Made by a program: the position numbers and the translations under genes
Assembly: GCA_019359675.1 (NCBI GenBank)
Contig: JAHHGX010000028.1
Location: 1 to 50,787, forward strand
Origin: Calothrix sp. FI2-JRJ7
Lineage (GTDB): Bacteria; Cyanobacteriota; Cyanobacteriia; Cyanobacteriales; Nostocaceae
Length of the DNA stretch: 50,787 bases
Direction: 5' to 3'
Part shown: one piece after another, positions 1 through 8,269 of the stretch
Numbering within the stretch: the first letter of the stretch is position 1
How the letters are laid out: each line of letters opens with the position of its first letter
The notes under the pieces: model-generated
Told to the model about the DNA's origin: nothing
The model's database searches: none
The model's input: only the letters and a program-made list of their open reading frames with translations

Positions 1-1
1 A

Positions 2-493
2 TCGCTGCAAACAATTGCTCAAACAAAAAGATTTAGTTCGAGGTTTAACAAATTTTTATTGGTGGCCTCAAGTGACAGTTGCAGCGTGATTAGTTTTTTT
101 ATGGGTAAGCAACCGGACATGATATTACATCGTTACTCATCTAAAAAAAATGAAATTTCTAATTATTCTGGTGGTTTGCCTAGCCATCAATTGCAAAAAT
201 CAATAGATTATATGCAATATCATCTATCTGAAGATATATCTTTAGAAGATATTGCTGCATATGTTGGAATCAGCCAATATTATTTCGTTCGATTATTTAA
301 ACAATCTACAGGTTACTCTCCCTATCAGTATTTAATCAAATGCCGTATTGAACGCGCGAAGCAATTAATGATGCTTAGGCAGGGAAGTATCACAGATATA
401 GCAGTACTAGTTGGTTTTACAAGTCAAAGTCAATTTGGTAGACATTTCAAGCGTTTTACAGGAATGACACCGAAACAATTCTTCAACAAGTAG
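2..493 (+). CDS. AraC-family transcriptional regulator, C-terminal part (5' end outside window)
   Basis: The reading frame is open from base 2, so the gene enters from the left edge; a TTG at 59 is only an internal codon. The C-terminal ~100 residues carry the two helix-turn-helix units of AraC/XylS regulators. The first reads SLEDIAAYVGISQYYFVRLF and the second SITDIAVLVGFTSQSQFGRH, followed by the usual FTGMTPKQF ending. It should bind DNA and control nearby genes; the ABM and FMN-reductase genes 110 bp downstream on the same strand are the obvious candidates (inference). The preceding residues (RFSSRFNKFLLVASSD region) resemble the C-terminal half of pirin-like cupins only loosely. The effector is unknown. 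Confidence 0.85.
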   Translation, partial: SLQTIAQTKRFSSRFNKFLLVASSDSCSVISFFMGKQPDMILHRYSSKKNEISNYSGGLPSHQLQKSIDYMQYHLSEDISLEDIAAYVGISQYYFVRLFKQSTGYSPYQYLIKCRIERAKQLMMLRQGSITDIAVLVGFTSQSQFGRHFKRFTGMTPKQFFNK

Positions 494-604
494 CAATAAT
501 CGTATAAAAACGCAAAAAACGACTATACGGCAGTCAGTAAAGTCTATATAGTTAGGCTTTATATAGAACATGTGTGAAAATTACAACAATATCGGGGCAC
601 CTAT

Positions 605-1252
605 ATGCTTACAATATTCAAGGAAAATGCAGTTTTGGCAGAGTTGGATATTTTTGTTACCCAACCCGACCAGCAATGGATGCTAGTAGATAGCTTGAAA
701 ACTTACACACAAAACATTTTCAAACAGCAACCTGGATATATAGCGAGCGCAATTCACCGCAGCTTCGATGGTTTTCGCGTCGTTAACTATGTACAATGGC
801 AAACTCAAGCTGACTATGACACATATATAAGTAACAAAGATATTGCTCTAGCAACACAAATTACAGGCTTTTTGGCGCCAGATTCTCACCTCTACGAAAT
901 TTTTATGAGTGAACCAGCCGATAGTAAAATGCAAATCAAGGCAGGTATTGGTCAATTTATCAACTTTGGTATATTTAAACTAAAAAATCCTGCCGACCAA
1001 CCTAAGTTTTTAGAAGCGACCGCAGAAGCAATTCGACAAATTTCAGGTTTACCAGCAATGCCAACCACTCACTTTCATCGGTCACTAAATGGCGCCCGTG
1101 CGATAAACTACGGCTTATGGACATCTCAAGAAGAATACGCCAACATGAACGCTAACCCACCAATGGCTGAACCATTAAAACAAATGCGCGCGCTAGCAAA
1201 TAATGAGTTTCAAATGTCATTATATGAAGTTGTACACACTGAAAAATATTGA
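605..1252 (+). CDS. Tandem antibiotic-biosynthesis-monooxygenase (ABM) domain protein
   Basis: The protein has 215 residues built from two copies of a ~100-residue dimeric alpha/beta-barrel (ABM) domain. Both repeats show the pattern GYI/GLP..HRS..G.R.(V/I)NY..W.(T/S)Q..Y: IHRSFDGFRVVNYVQW near residue 50 and FHRSLNGARAINYGLW near 155. Single-domain ABM proteins act as homodimers, so the duplication gives a covalent pseudo-dimer. Family members oxidise quinol or polyketide-like substrates without metal or cofactor, or act as heme-binding relatives; the substrate here cannot be read. The stop overlaps the start of the FMN reductase by one base (TGATG), indicating translational coupling. The gene is probably under the upstream AraC regulator. 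Confidence 0.85.
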   Translation: MLTIFKENAVLAELDIFVTQPDQQWMLVDSLKTYTQNIFKQQPGYIASAIHRSFDGFRVVNYVQWQTQADYDTYISNKDIALATQITGFLAPDSHLYEIFMSEPADSKMQIKAGIGQFINFGIFKLKNPADQPKFLEATAEAIRQISGLPAMPTTHFHRSLNGARAINYGLWTSQEEYANMNANPPMAEPLKQMRALANNEFQMSLYEVVHTEKY

Positions 1253-1785
1253 TGGATATACAAATCCTCGCAATATCTGGTAGCCTCAGAGCAGTATCAT
1301 CGAATACAGCCGTTTTACGTGCTGTAGCAATGTTGGCGCCAATTAGTGTAAATATTACTATGTATTCAGGACTTGGCGACTTACCACATTTTAATCCAGA
1401 CATTGATGTTGACCCGGCGCCGCTAGCAGTTGCTTCTTTTCGTGAACAGCTAAAAGAGTCTGATGGTGTATTAATTTCAAGTCCAGAATACGCACATGGT
1501 GTTCCAGGTTCAATGAAAAATGCTCTTGATTGGTTGGTTGGCAGTGGTGAACTTGTTGGAAAACCAGTTCTGCTTATTAATACCTCTCCCTGTGCGACAA
1601 TTGCCTTAGCTTCTTTAACTGAAATCTTAACAGTAATGTCAGCAAGGATAATTGAGAAAGCGAATATCACATTACCTATTGCAGGAAGTGGATTAGATGA
1701 AGTCGGTATTACTTCGCATCCAGAAATATCGCATTCTCTAAAGCTGGCAATTGAAGAATTCGTGCGAGATATTGCTCTACTTTAA
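1252..1785 (+). CDS. NAD(P)H-dependent FMN reductase family protein (quinone/chromate-reductase-like)
   Basis: This is a 177-residue flavodoxin-like reductase. The N-terminal flavin-phosphate loop ISGSLRAVSSNTAVLR and the central family signature SPEYAHGVPGSMKNALDWL are both present. The length suits YieF/ChrR-type two-electron quinone reductases. I take ATG 1252 rather than the TTG three bases earlier, because it forms a TGATG overlap with the ABM gene. The two products probably work together on quinones or other electrophiles (inference). No downstream intact partner exists: the next two genes, on the other strand, are both damaged. Confidence 0.85.
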   Translation: MDIQILAISGSLRAVSSNTAVLRAVAMLAPISVNITMYSGLGDLPHFNPDIDVDPAPLAVASFREQLKESDGVLISSPEYAHGVPGSMKNALDWLVGSGELVGKPVLLINTSPCATIALASLTEILTVMSARIIEKANITLPIAGSGLDEVGITSHPEISHSLKLAIEEFVRDIALL

Positions 1786-1786
1786 T

Positions 1787-2037
1787 CACCTTTCCTTTCC
1801 GGTCGAGGTAGTTCAAACGCTGAAACACTGCTTATATCATTTACATCTCCTTAAAATAACTCTACTCTTTCTTGAGCTATTTTTAATAACGCTTTTGCTT
1901 GTGGACTTTGAGGGTTACGAGTTAACGTGCAAAATGTGCCATGATGCTTGTTCATCAGCAAGGAGTTCTTTAATAATAGGGCGCCCCATAGCACTCCTTG
2001 CGCCGATAACTAAAATTGTTCGGTCTGTCTGTGTCAG
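1787..2037 (-). pseudogene. NmrA-like NAD(P)-binding protein, 5' relic
   Basis: Reverse-strand translation gives TQTDRTILVIGARSAMGRP followed by IIKELLADEQ, the Rossmann start of NmrA/HSCARG-type proteins. The frame then shifts. It continues as LTRNPQSPQAKALLKIAQER and VELF, where a TAA replaces the usual Gln codon before GDVNDISSVS. The expected ATG reads CTG (2035-2037). About 80 of ~290 residues remain. Lost start, frameshift, nonsense codon and truncation together make this a clear relic. It sits between the FMN reductase and the damaged SDR, suggesting a once larger oxidoreductase cluster. Confidence 0.75.
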
Positions 2038-2153
2038 AATGGTTTCTCTTTTTCTCTAAAGGATTAAAAAATGCTCAACTTTCCTGTGGAAAATAATCAA
2101 CTCAACTCTCGTGGTACGGGAGCCTCTGGAGTGGTTAGAAAATCAAAATCAGG

Positions 2154-2869
2154 TTAAACTAGCGCATCTCCACCATCAATCAATAAGGTTGTACCTGTAA
2201 TAAATTCGTTATTCATTAGAAATAAAACAGCATCGGCAACTTCTTGAGGTGTTCCAATACGTTTCACTGGTAGTTTTGCTGCTATCGACTCAACGATTTG
2301 TAATTTTTCTCTCCGAATACTTGGTCAAGCATTGGTGTATCAATCACACCTGCACAAACGGTGTTGACTCGAATTGGCGCCAACTCAACAGCAAGATTCC
2401 GACCGACAGCTTCTATTCCTGCATTTGCGGCACCTGCGAGCGCAAATCCTTGATATCCTTTACGACCTGCTAACCCAGAAATAAAAGTAATTGAACCTTT
2501 TTCAAGTAAATGTGAAGCAGCATGTTTAGCAATATGTAATGCACCCCAAATTTTACTGTCAAGTGTAGGACGAAACTTATCCTTTGTCGTTTCTGTTAGG
2601 GGTGCAGTTGCTGCAACAGTAGCGGAGACGAACAAATGGTTAAACATTTCTATTTCTGCAAATGCAGCTTTTACAGATGCTTCATCTTCTACATTTATTT
2701 GTCTACTCTCTACACCATCACCTATTTCAGCACTAGCTTGATTCAAACGTTCTAGAGAACGACCCATAATTACTACAGATGCATCTTTAGCATAAGCAGC
2801 TTTAGCTGTCGCCAATCCAATTCCTGAACTACCGCCAACTATGACAATACGTTTATTTTTTAACGTCAT
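2154..2869 (-). pseudogene. Short-chain dehydrogenase/reductase, single-base frameshift
   Basis: The first 190 residues (from ATG 2869) show the SDR nucleotide-binding glycine motif VGGSSGIGLA, the usual central strands and ELAPIRVNTVCAGVIDTPML. In this frame the protein stops at 2282. In another frame the C-terminus continues with AAKLPVKRIGTPQEVADAV, then LFLMNNEFITGTTLLIDGG, ending at 2154. One extra A in the five-base run at 2304-2308 (T on the + strand) would rejoin the frames, giving ~238 residues, the normal SDR length. The catalytic YxxxK is absent: the region reads GFALAGAANAGIEAV, so this is an atypical SDR in any case. Either a real mutation or a homopolymer sequencing error. Confidence 0.85.
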
Positions 2870-2982
2870 GATTGCTACTCCCTGCTACAGGTGCCTCTTA
2901 ACCGTTCCTATACCTTAAAGATAAACCAAGCTTGTTGTAATGTCGAATTCATAATAAATATATCCATTATGAATACAATGCA

Positions 2983-3297
2983 TTACGAGCAAATCGACCT
3001 TAACTTACTGAGTATGTTTGAAGCGGTAATATATGTAGAAAAAAGGAATTCATCATCCCAGTAGCTTTTGTCATTTATTACAGAGACAGTTAGATGTCTT
3101 CCTTCTGCGACTTTGATATCGACATCAAAATTCTGGTGAGACAATTGCCTAGAAATCTCTTCTAAATTATTTATTTCAGTGAGTGCTTGTTTTAAAACAA
3201 TATCCCAAACTCTATGCCACTTTCCATTTGATGCTTGCTTAGATTCAGCCCTTTTATTTACAATAATATCATCAGCACTGTACTTCATAAAACTCAC
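2983..3297 (-). CDS. Hypothetical protein, 104 aa
   Basis: I do not recognise the family. The protein is soluble and charged, with no signal peptide or membrane segment. A central helix (KQALTEINNLEEISRQL) is followed by a beta-rich part (FDVDIKVAEGRHLTVSVIND). The ATG at 3297 lies 22 bp downstream of the lipoprotein gene's stop on the same strand, so the two are probably co-transcribed. Confidence 0.55.
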   Translation of the reverse strand: MSFMKYSADDIIVNKRAESKQASNGKWHRVWDIVLKQALTEINNLEEISRQLSHQNFDVDIKVAEGRHLTVSVINDKSYWDDEFLFSTYITASNILSKLRSICS

Positions 3298-3318
3298 ATT
3301 GTATGTGTTGAGTTAGGT

Positions 3319-3759
3319 TCAGGTGGTAGAATCATTGGCTGCTGTGTTCAGTCGAACTACGCTACCTGACTTATTAGTGTGGTAAACCAGTACTTTAGAA
3401 TTAGTAGTTACCTTAACTTGCCAACCTGGAACCAATGCTTGAGTACAAAGAACCCCCGGTTCTTTTAAACCCAAACAACCATCATTCCACGTGCGCGCTT
3501 CTGACGTAGTAATTTTTAACTCCGAAGTAGACTTACCTGTGCGTTTAGAAGCATCTTTTAAAACAGCACTCGCTACACCTTCGGGTAATTTATTATCTTG
3601 ACTGTCACTTTGACTAGGTAAAGATTCTACTGCTTTTTCTGCTTGAGATGGAGGCACGTTACTGCCCGTAGTACACCCCATCAATGCACTACTAATCACA
3701 ACCACAGCAAACAAATTAACTAAAAACAAGCGAATAGTTTTCTTATTAAAGCCAAACAT
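3319..3759 (-). CDS. Predicted lipoprotein, 146 aa
   Basis: The N-terminus has a basic start (NKKTIRL), a hydrophobic stretch (FLVNLFAVVVISSA) and the lipobox LMGC, cleaved before Cys29, so it is exported and lipid-anchored. A Ser/Gln-rich linker follows (residues 30-60). The C-terminal ~80 residues contain two further cysteines in WNDGCLGLKEPGVLCTQ, which could form a disulfide, and a tail GWQVKV..NSKVLVYHTN. The family is a cyanobacterial hypothetical without a known role. Its upstream spacer to the SpoIIM gene is a 9-base tandem repeat. Confidence 0.7.
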   Translation of the reverse strand: MFGFNKKTIRLFLVNLFAVVVISSALMGCTTGSNVPPSQAEKAVESLPSQSDSQDNKLPEGVASAVLKDASKRTGKSTSELKITTSEARTWNDGCLGLKEPGVLCTQALVPGWQVKVTTNSKVLVYHTNKSGSVVRLNTAANDSTT

Positions 3760-3765
3760 ACAAAT

Positions 3766-3795
3766 ACATCCGTTACATCCGTTCTATCCGTTGCC
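3766..3795. repeat. Three 9-base tandem repeats (ATCCGTTac type)
   Basis: Three copies of a nonamer of the form acATCCGTT, acATCCGTT, ctATCCGTT run across the 3' end of the SpoIIM gene. The third copy supplies that gene's last codons (GNG) and stop (cta at 3784-3786 on the + strand). The same nonamer builds a long hairpin after thrC at 27789-27855. Confidence 0.8.
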
Positions 3796-4740
3796 TTGCC
3801 TACTACAATATACTACTAAACTCATAAACAGCCCCGTCCCAACAAGATATTTTAATGGTTCAGGTACGCTAGGGTTAGGGGAAAAGAAACCCTCGATAAT
3901 GCCAGCAATTACAAGCATGGGTATAATTCCAAACACTAATTGCGAAGCTAAAGTTCCATAATACTTCAGAGCATCCAGGCGCCGATATTTCCCTGGAAAC
4001 AGAATTGCCCGTGCGATTAAAAACCCTGCACCACCTGCAAAAAATATCGCTGGTAACTCTAATGACCCGTGGGGAAAGACAAATGCCCAAAATGGATATG
4101 CTAAATTATTTTGTCCAACAAGCGTTGCAACGGCGCCTATTAGTAAACCATTAAATAGCAGAATGTAGAAAGTAAAGGCGCCTGCGGTAATTCCACCAGC
4201 AACAGCTTTAAACGACACCATAATATTATTAATCATGATACCGCTCGATGCTAGTGGCTCGGTGCCCAATATAGAACCCATCCAAAGTTTGCGCTCGTCT
4301 CTAACTGTTTTAATTAAATGTTCGGGTACAATTAGCGACATGAAACTTGGGTCTTGCCAAGCGTACCACCAAGCTACTAAGCACCCCAATATAAACAAAG
4401 CGGTCGCCAAAGCTATATAAACTATACTTTGCTGCACCACCGCAGGAAATCCCCATAGAAAAAAATTAGTGATACCTTGCCATTCTTGCCGACGCGAACC
4501 TTGATAAACTTGGTTATAAGCGCGCGTTGTCATTGATTGTAGGCTTTGTATCAGAGTATTACTGACTTGCTGGGTACGAGCGCGTGCTAAGTCAGCGGCA
4601 ACGGTACGGTAAAGAATAGCCAATTCGCGAATTTCGCTTGAACGTAGTGATTTAAGTCCAGATTTTTCTATTTTTTTTAATAAAGTGTCGAGACGCTGCC
4701 AGTTTGGTTCACGTCGTGCTATCCAACGTTGAATATTCAT
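3784..4740 (-). CDS. SpoIIM-family (stage II sporulation protein M-like, DUF95) membrane protein
   Basis: The protein has 318 residues. A basic N-terminal region (WIARREPNWQRLDTLLKKIE) with a RTVAADLARAR segment is followed by about five hydrophobic helices. Family-typical stretches are NNIMVSFKAVAGGITAGAF, then FPHGSLELPAIFFAGGAGF. In Firmicutes SpoIIM acts in engulfment; in non-sporulating bacteria the role of the family is unknown, with membrane remodelling suggested. It is divergent from the adjacent GPDPase-memb-like and RDD genes (75 bp apart), and this trio is a recurring cyanobacterial neighbourhood (from general knowledge). The 3' end is formed by a repeat. Confidence 0.85.
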   Translation of the reverse strand: MNIQRWIARREPNWQRLDTLLKKIEKSGLKSLRSSEIRELAILYRTVAADLARARTQQVSNTLIQSLQSMTTRAYNQVYQGSRRQEWQGITNFFLWGFPAVVQQSIVYIALATALFILGCLVAWWYAWQDPSFMSLIVPEHLIKTVRDERKLWMGSILGTEPLASSGIMINNIMVSFKAVAGGITAGAFTFYILLFNGLLIGAVATLVGQNNLAYPFWAFVFPHGSLELPAIFFAGGAGFLIARAILFPGKYRRLDALKYYGTLASQLVFGIIPMLVIAGIIEGFFSPNPSVPEPLKYLVGTGLFMSLVVYCSRQGNG

Positions 4741-4814
4741 GAATTTATACTCGTACTTGGGCTACCTTAGCTTAAGATAGCTTGAAGCAGTAGCTTGATT
4801 ATTGTAGTAGCACC

Positions 4815-5684
4815 ATGTCTTTTAACCAAGGTTCTTCGCAACCCATTCAACCGTTGAGTATTGGTAACGTAGTTACTGCTGGACTTAGGCTGTATAGTTC
4901 ACATCTCAAATCTTATTTAAAACTAGCATTTATTGCTTATGCCTGGATACTTGTACCCGTTTACGGTTGGGCAAGATGCGGCGCCACTTTAGCATTAATA
5001 TCTCGATTGGCATATAGCGAACTAGTTGAACAACCAGAAACTCCATTAGAAGCGGGTCGTTTTTTAAGAGCGCGGTTATGGCAATTTCTGGTCATGGGTT
5101 TATTAATGTTTTTACTTATTATTGGTATCACAATTGGAGTAATTATATTATTATTTATTTTGGCACTAATAATGGGAGTGGTATTAGGAATTTTTATACC
5201 TGGAGGCGCCGCAAACGATGCTTTTAATCCTGTAGTAGCGTTAGTATCATTTACATTGGTACTTGTTTATATAGGTCTAATTTTCAGCGTCTTTCTTTTA
5301 GTGCAAGCACGTTTTATACTTGTTGAAGTGCCTTTAGCAATTGAAAATTCTACTGATGGAGCATCTACAATTAAGCGAAGTTGGAATTTGACAAGGGGTA
5401 ATTTATGGCGAATTGTTGCAATTATTATTGTCACTTATTTATTAACTTTTCCGCTTCAAGTACCTTTAAGTGTGTTAAATATCATTATTCAAATTTCCTT
5501 ACAACCTTTAGCACGAATAAATAGTAACTATAGGTTGTTAGCTGCAATAGTAAATATAGTTTTAACTTTAATTAGTATTGCATTAGTAGTACCATTGTGG
5601 CAAACAATTAAAGCCGTACTTTACTGTGATTTACGAAGTCGTCGTGAAGGTTTTGGCTTAAAGTTGCGCGACCGTAATGTGTAG
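4815..5684 (+). CDS. Multi-pass membrane protein, glycerophosphodiester phosphodiesterase membrane-domain-like
   Basis: The protein has 289 residues with about six hydrophobic helices. It begins with IGNVVTAGLRLYSSHLKSYL, typical of GPDPase_memb/DUF975-type proteins, and has the conserved middle motif RFILVEVPLAIENSTDGAS followed by KRSWNLTRGNLWRI. No catalytic domain is attached, so the role is unclear (membrane scaffold or transport partner). The gene is 21 bp from the RDD gene downstream and divergent from SpoIIM, so all three may share a promoter region at 4741-4814. Confidence 0.75.
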   Translation: MSFNQGSSQPIQPLSIGNVVTAGLRLYSSHLKSYLKLAFIAYAWILVPVYGWARCGATLALISRLAYSELVEQPETPLEAGRFLRARLWQFLVMGLLMFLLIIGITIGVIILLFILALIMGVVLGIFIPGGAANDAFNPVVALVSFTLVLVYIGLIFSVFLLVQARFILVEVPLAIENSTDGASTIKRSWNLTRGNLWRIVAIIIVTYLLTFPLQVPLSVLNIIIQISLQPLARINSNYRLLAAIVNIVLTLISIALVVPLWQTIKAVLYCDLRSRREGFGLKLRDRNV

Positions 5685-5705
5685 AAAAATTATGTTAAAA
5701 AAATT

Positions 5706-6497
5706 ATGCATATTTTTAATCGCGTTAAATTTATTACACCAGAAAGTGTTGAGCTTGAATTTATTTTAGCTGGTATTGGTAGTCGAACTTTTGCTCTATT
5801 AATTGATTATCATGTTTTAGCTTTAATAATAGCGTTGATTTTCACTATTTGGCTAACAGTTTCTTATCAAATATATACTTTTGGTAGACAAATATTTGGT
5901 GAGCAAACTAATAACTGGGTAGTTGCAATAGCATTCTTAATTTTATTTGCAGTTTACGCTGGATATTTTGTATTTTTTGAAACTTTATGGCAAGGGCAAA
6001 CACCAGGTAAACGTTTTGCCAAAATTCGCGTTGTTCGTGATGATGGTAGACCTGTAGGACTTCAGCAAACAACTTTACGTGCGCTGCTGCGACCTTTTGA
6101 TGAAATTTCTTTTATTGGCGCCTTGCTAATTATGTTTAATCAGAAAGAAAAGCGTTTAGGTGATTTCGTCGCAGGTACAATCGTAATTCAAACGTCTTCT
6201 ATCGCTGTTTCTGAAAAACAAAAATTAACACTGTCAGAATCTTCTAATTCAGCTTGTGAAAAAATTTTAGAAACTACTGATTTATCACCAATGCTTGCTG
6301 ATGATTTTGCAGTTATTCGGGAATATTTAGTGCGGCGCCATATAATGTCAAAACAAGCACGAGCAGCACTTGCTATTGAGCTTACTCAACAAGTACAGTC
6401 AATTATTCAATTAAATAACTTACCTGATGGAATTAGCCCAGATACTTTTTTAGAAGGCATTTATCTTGCCTATCAAAAAACATCGATAAACGAATAA
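5706..6497 (+). CDS. RDD-family membrane protein
   Basis: The protein has 263 residues. The RDD domain occupies about residues 18-165, with the first helix after GSRTFALLIDYHVLAL (Arg and Asp of the signature), a TPGKRFAKIRVVRDDG loop and LGDFVAGTIVI. The C-terminal ~95 residues are soluble and helical. RDD proteins have been linked to ion transport in some bacteria; the substrate here cannot be read. It follows the multi-pass membrane gene and probably shares its transcript. Confidence 0.85.
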   Translation: MHIFNRVKFITPESVELEFILAGIGSRTFALLIDYHVLALIIALIFTIWLTVSYQIYTFGRQIFGEQTNNWVVAIAFLILFAVYAGYFVFFETLWQGQTPGKRFAKIRVVRDDGRPVGLQQTTLRALLRPFDEISFIGALLIMFNQKEKRLGDFVAGTIVIQTSSIAVSEKQKLTLSESSNSACEKILETTDLSPMLADDFAVIREYLVRRHIMSKQARAALAIELTQQVQSIIQLNNLPDGISPDTFLEGIYLAYQKTSINE

Positions 6498-6502
6498 TCG
6501 TA

Positions 6503-7042
6503 TTAATAAATTTTTACTTCAGTATTAGTATACTCTGGCATCCAACCGCGCGCACTGGAAAAATATCGAACAGCTTTTATATTTAAAGACGCAGCAGGAC
6601 TAAACCAATGTTCGTATTGAGAAGGTATATGAATAAAATCGTGTGCTTGTAGCAACAACTGCACTTGACTTCCATTCGGTAATACAAAACCGAAAATTGC
6701 TTCACCAGACAAAACATACAGCGCTTCTGCATCTTCGTGAGTATGGTAGCGGCTGTATGTATAGGTATGCGTATATAAATTTGGCGAACCAGGATGTAGC
6801 ATAAACAGGTCATAGCAAAAATAATCACCTTTCTGCTTAATAAAATCAAGTTCTTGCTGATGCAGTTGTGAGATGTGGTCTTTTTCTAAATAGCTAAGAA
6901 CATCTTGTGCAAGCAAAGCGGCAAAAGAGGGTGATTCTTCTAAGTCGTAATGCTTTAATTGAATCGAGAGCGGAGCTAATATTTCCATAATTTGGCTCTC
7001 TTCAGTTAAAATTTCGCCGTTATTAAGCTTCAAGGTCGCCAT
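6503..7042 (-). CDS. mtnD: Acireductone dioxygenase (1,2-dihydroxy-3-keto-5-methylthiopentene dioxygenase)
   Basis: This is a 179-residue cupin of the ARD family, which oxidises the acireductone of the methionine salvage pathway to the keto-acid precursor of methionine plus formate. The metal ligands are visible: H100, H102 and E106 in RYHTHEDAEALYVL, and H145 in FIHIPSQYEHWF. The C-terminus RYFSSARGWMPEYT matches the family ending. The length is normal. No other methionine salvage gene lies nearby. The 3' end is 5 bp from the convergent RDD gene. Confidence 0.9.
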   Translation of the reverse strand: MATLKLNNGEILTEESQIMEILAPLSIQLKHYDLEESPSFAALLAQDVLSYLEKDHISQLHQQELDFIKQKGDYFCYDLFMLHPGSPNLYTHTYTYSRYHTHEDAEALYVLSGEAIFGFVLPNGSQVQLLLQAHDFIHIPSQYEHWFSPAASLNIKAVRYFSSARGWMPEYTNTEVKIY

Positions 7043-7152
7043 GTCAGTACTCTTTTAAACTTGTTTTGAATTAATACCTTAATACTAATACCACACAATC
7101 CCGCCCGGATAAAAGTAGATTGTATATAAATATATTCTACCATTGCATGGTT

Positions 7153-7548
7153 TTAATTTGACAACTGCATTTCGTTGATTAAATCTTGCAATCCCAAATC
7201 TTTAAACAAAGGTGTACTAAGATAGCGCTCACCAAAACTTGGTTGAACTACAACAATCAAGCGTCCAGCGTTTTCAGTTCGTTTACCAATTTGAATGGCA
7301 GCATACAACGCCGCTCCTGTAGATATACCAGATAAAATACCTTCTTCTGATGCTAGGCGCCGACTATAAGTAATAGCGTCATCATCATTAACTCGAATAA
7401 CCTCATCAATTAACTCAAGTTTTAATATCGGTGGAATAAATCCGGCGCCGATACCCTGTATTTTATGTGACCCTGGTTTCCCACCACTAAGTATAGAACT
7501 ATTAGCAGGTTCAACGGCAACCACCTTAAATTCAGGTCTTACACTATA
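7153..7548 (-). pseudogene. Cysteine synthase C-terminal fragment
   Basis: About 130 residues match the last 40% of O-acetylserine sulfhydrylase (CysK): [53 protein letters not shown] and the C-terminal [10 protein letters not shown]. The N-terminal ~190 residues, with the PLP lysine, are missing. An in-frame stop lies just upstream (TAA read on the reverse strand near 7550), and the dispersed repeat at 7603 begins soon after. The remainder cannot be an active enzyme. Confidence 0.85.
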
Positions 7549-7602
7549 TTACACTAACTCTACCAAATAACCGTAGATTTGAATCAAAAAAATTTTCGCC
7601 AC

Positions 7603-7665
7603 GTAGGGTGCGTGACGCCATCAAGAAAATTCAGCGTAGCTATAAGACAAATAGCGTCACGCACC
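7603..7665. repeat. Dispersed hairpin repeat, GTAGGGTGCG class, copy 1
   Basis: The element is ~63 bp with inverted ends: it opens with GTAGGGTGCGTGACGC and closes with GCGTCACGCACC. Two further copies are at 15956-16044 and 39070-39150, sharing the interior pattern (aa)TTcaaCGTAG.(t)A.A(a)GAC. It resembles the very small mobile repeats known in Nostocales. It lies between the cysK fragment and a small membrane ORF. Confidence 0.8.
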
Positions 7666-7679
7666 AACTCCCCAATATA

Positions 7680-7901
7680 TCAAGACCCCGTTTGCAACAA
7701 AGCCGCAGAAACAGCAATCATAAAGCAAACAAAAGAATATTTTACACCAGACCTATTTTGATAAATAGCTGCCTGCAAACCCATAAACACAGAGCCTACA
7801 ACCATAGCAGCACAAGCCAAAGACTGCCAATTTTGTATAAATAACATCATAGTACACAACCCAATATTATATATCCATAGGCTCAATATATGGCTCATCA
7901 C
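7680..7901 (-). CDS. Small hydrophobic ORF or membrane-protein remnant, 73 aa
   Basis: The ORF encodes two or three membrane-type helices (IYNIGLCTMMLFIQNWQSLA, ACAAMVVGSVFMGLQAAI, YSFVCFMIAVSAALL). I recognise no family. The frame is open upstream of the ATG, and the 3' end abuts the dispersed repeat, so this may be the truncated end of a longer membrane protein. The rest of 7549-8000 holds only the repeat and AT-rich sequence. Confidence 0.3.
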   Translation of the reverse strand: MMSHILSLWIYNIGLCTMMLFIQNWQSLACAAMVVGSVFMGLQAAIYQNRSGVKYSFVCFMIAVSAALLQTGS

Positions 7902-8000
7902 ACGCGTGCATCTTCCGTCAAACGAAAGAATTCGGCGCCATCAAAAGAAGCAAAGTTAGTAAGATAAATTTAAAAGCAGCTTTTTTCGGGAAGTCCAAAA

Positions 8001-8215
8001 ATGAATAATCCATTCCCAGGAATGAATCCATATTTAGAGAATCCTGTATTTTGGGCAGAGTTACATCATAGATTGATTACAGCGATAGCTGACGCAATTG
8101 AGGCAAATATCCCACAGCAATATCACGTTGCCATTGAACAACGTACTTATTTAAGTGATGACTCAGATACTATATCTGTTTTTTCTAAACAACTGGCGCC
8201 ACAGCTTTCTACATC
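8001..8215 (+). pseudogene. DUF4058 protein, 5' fragment
   Basis: The start MNNPFPGMNPYLENPVFWAE, then HHRLITAIADAIEANIP and YHVAIEQRTYLSD, are the unmistakable N-terminus of the cyanobacterial DUF4058 family (normally ~250 residues). Similarity ends about residue 70; the remaining frame runs to 8330, into the 3' end of the convergent parA gene. The function of the family is unknown. This copy is truncated. Confidence 0.75.
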
Positions 8216-8269
8216 CTGCTTTCGTCTTAGAGGTGGTTTTGACTGGCGCCAGCCAAAACCAATTAAATA

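Noticed and set aside
1152-1670. 172-codon minus-strand frame opposite the FMN reductase
   Set aside because: Composition is low-complexity and no family is visible; it is a shadow of the ABM and FMN-reductase genes.
1751-2059. 102-codon plus-strand frame after the FMN reductase
   Set aside because: The opposite strand of this stretch carries the recognisable NmrA relic, so the plus-strand frame is incidental.
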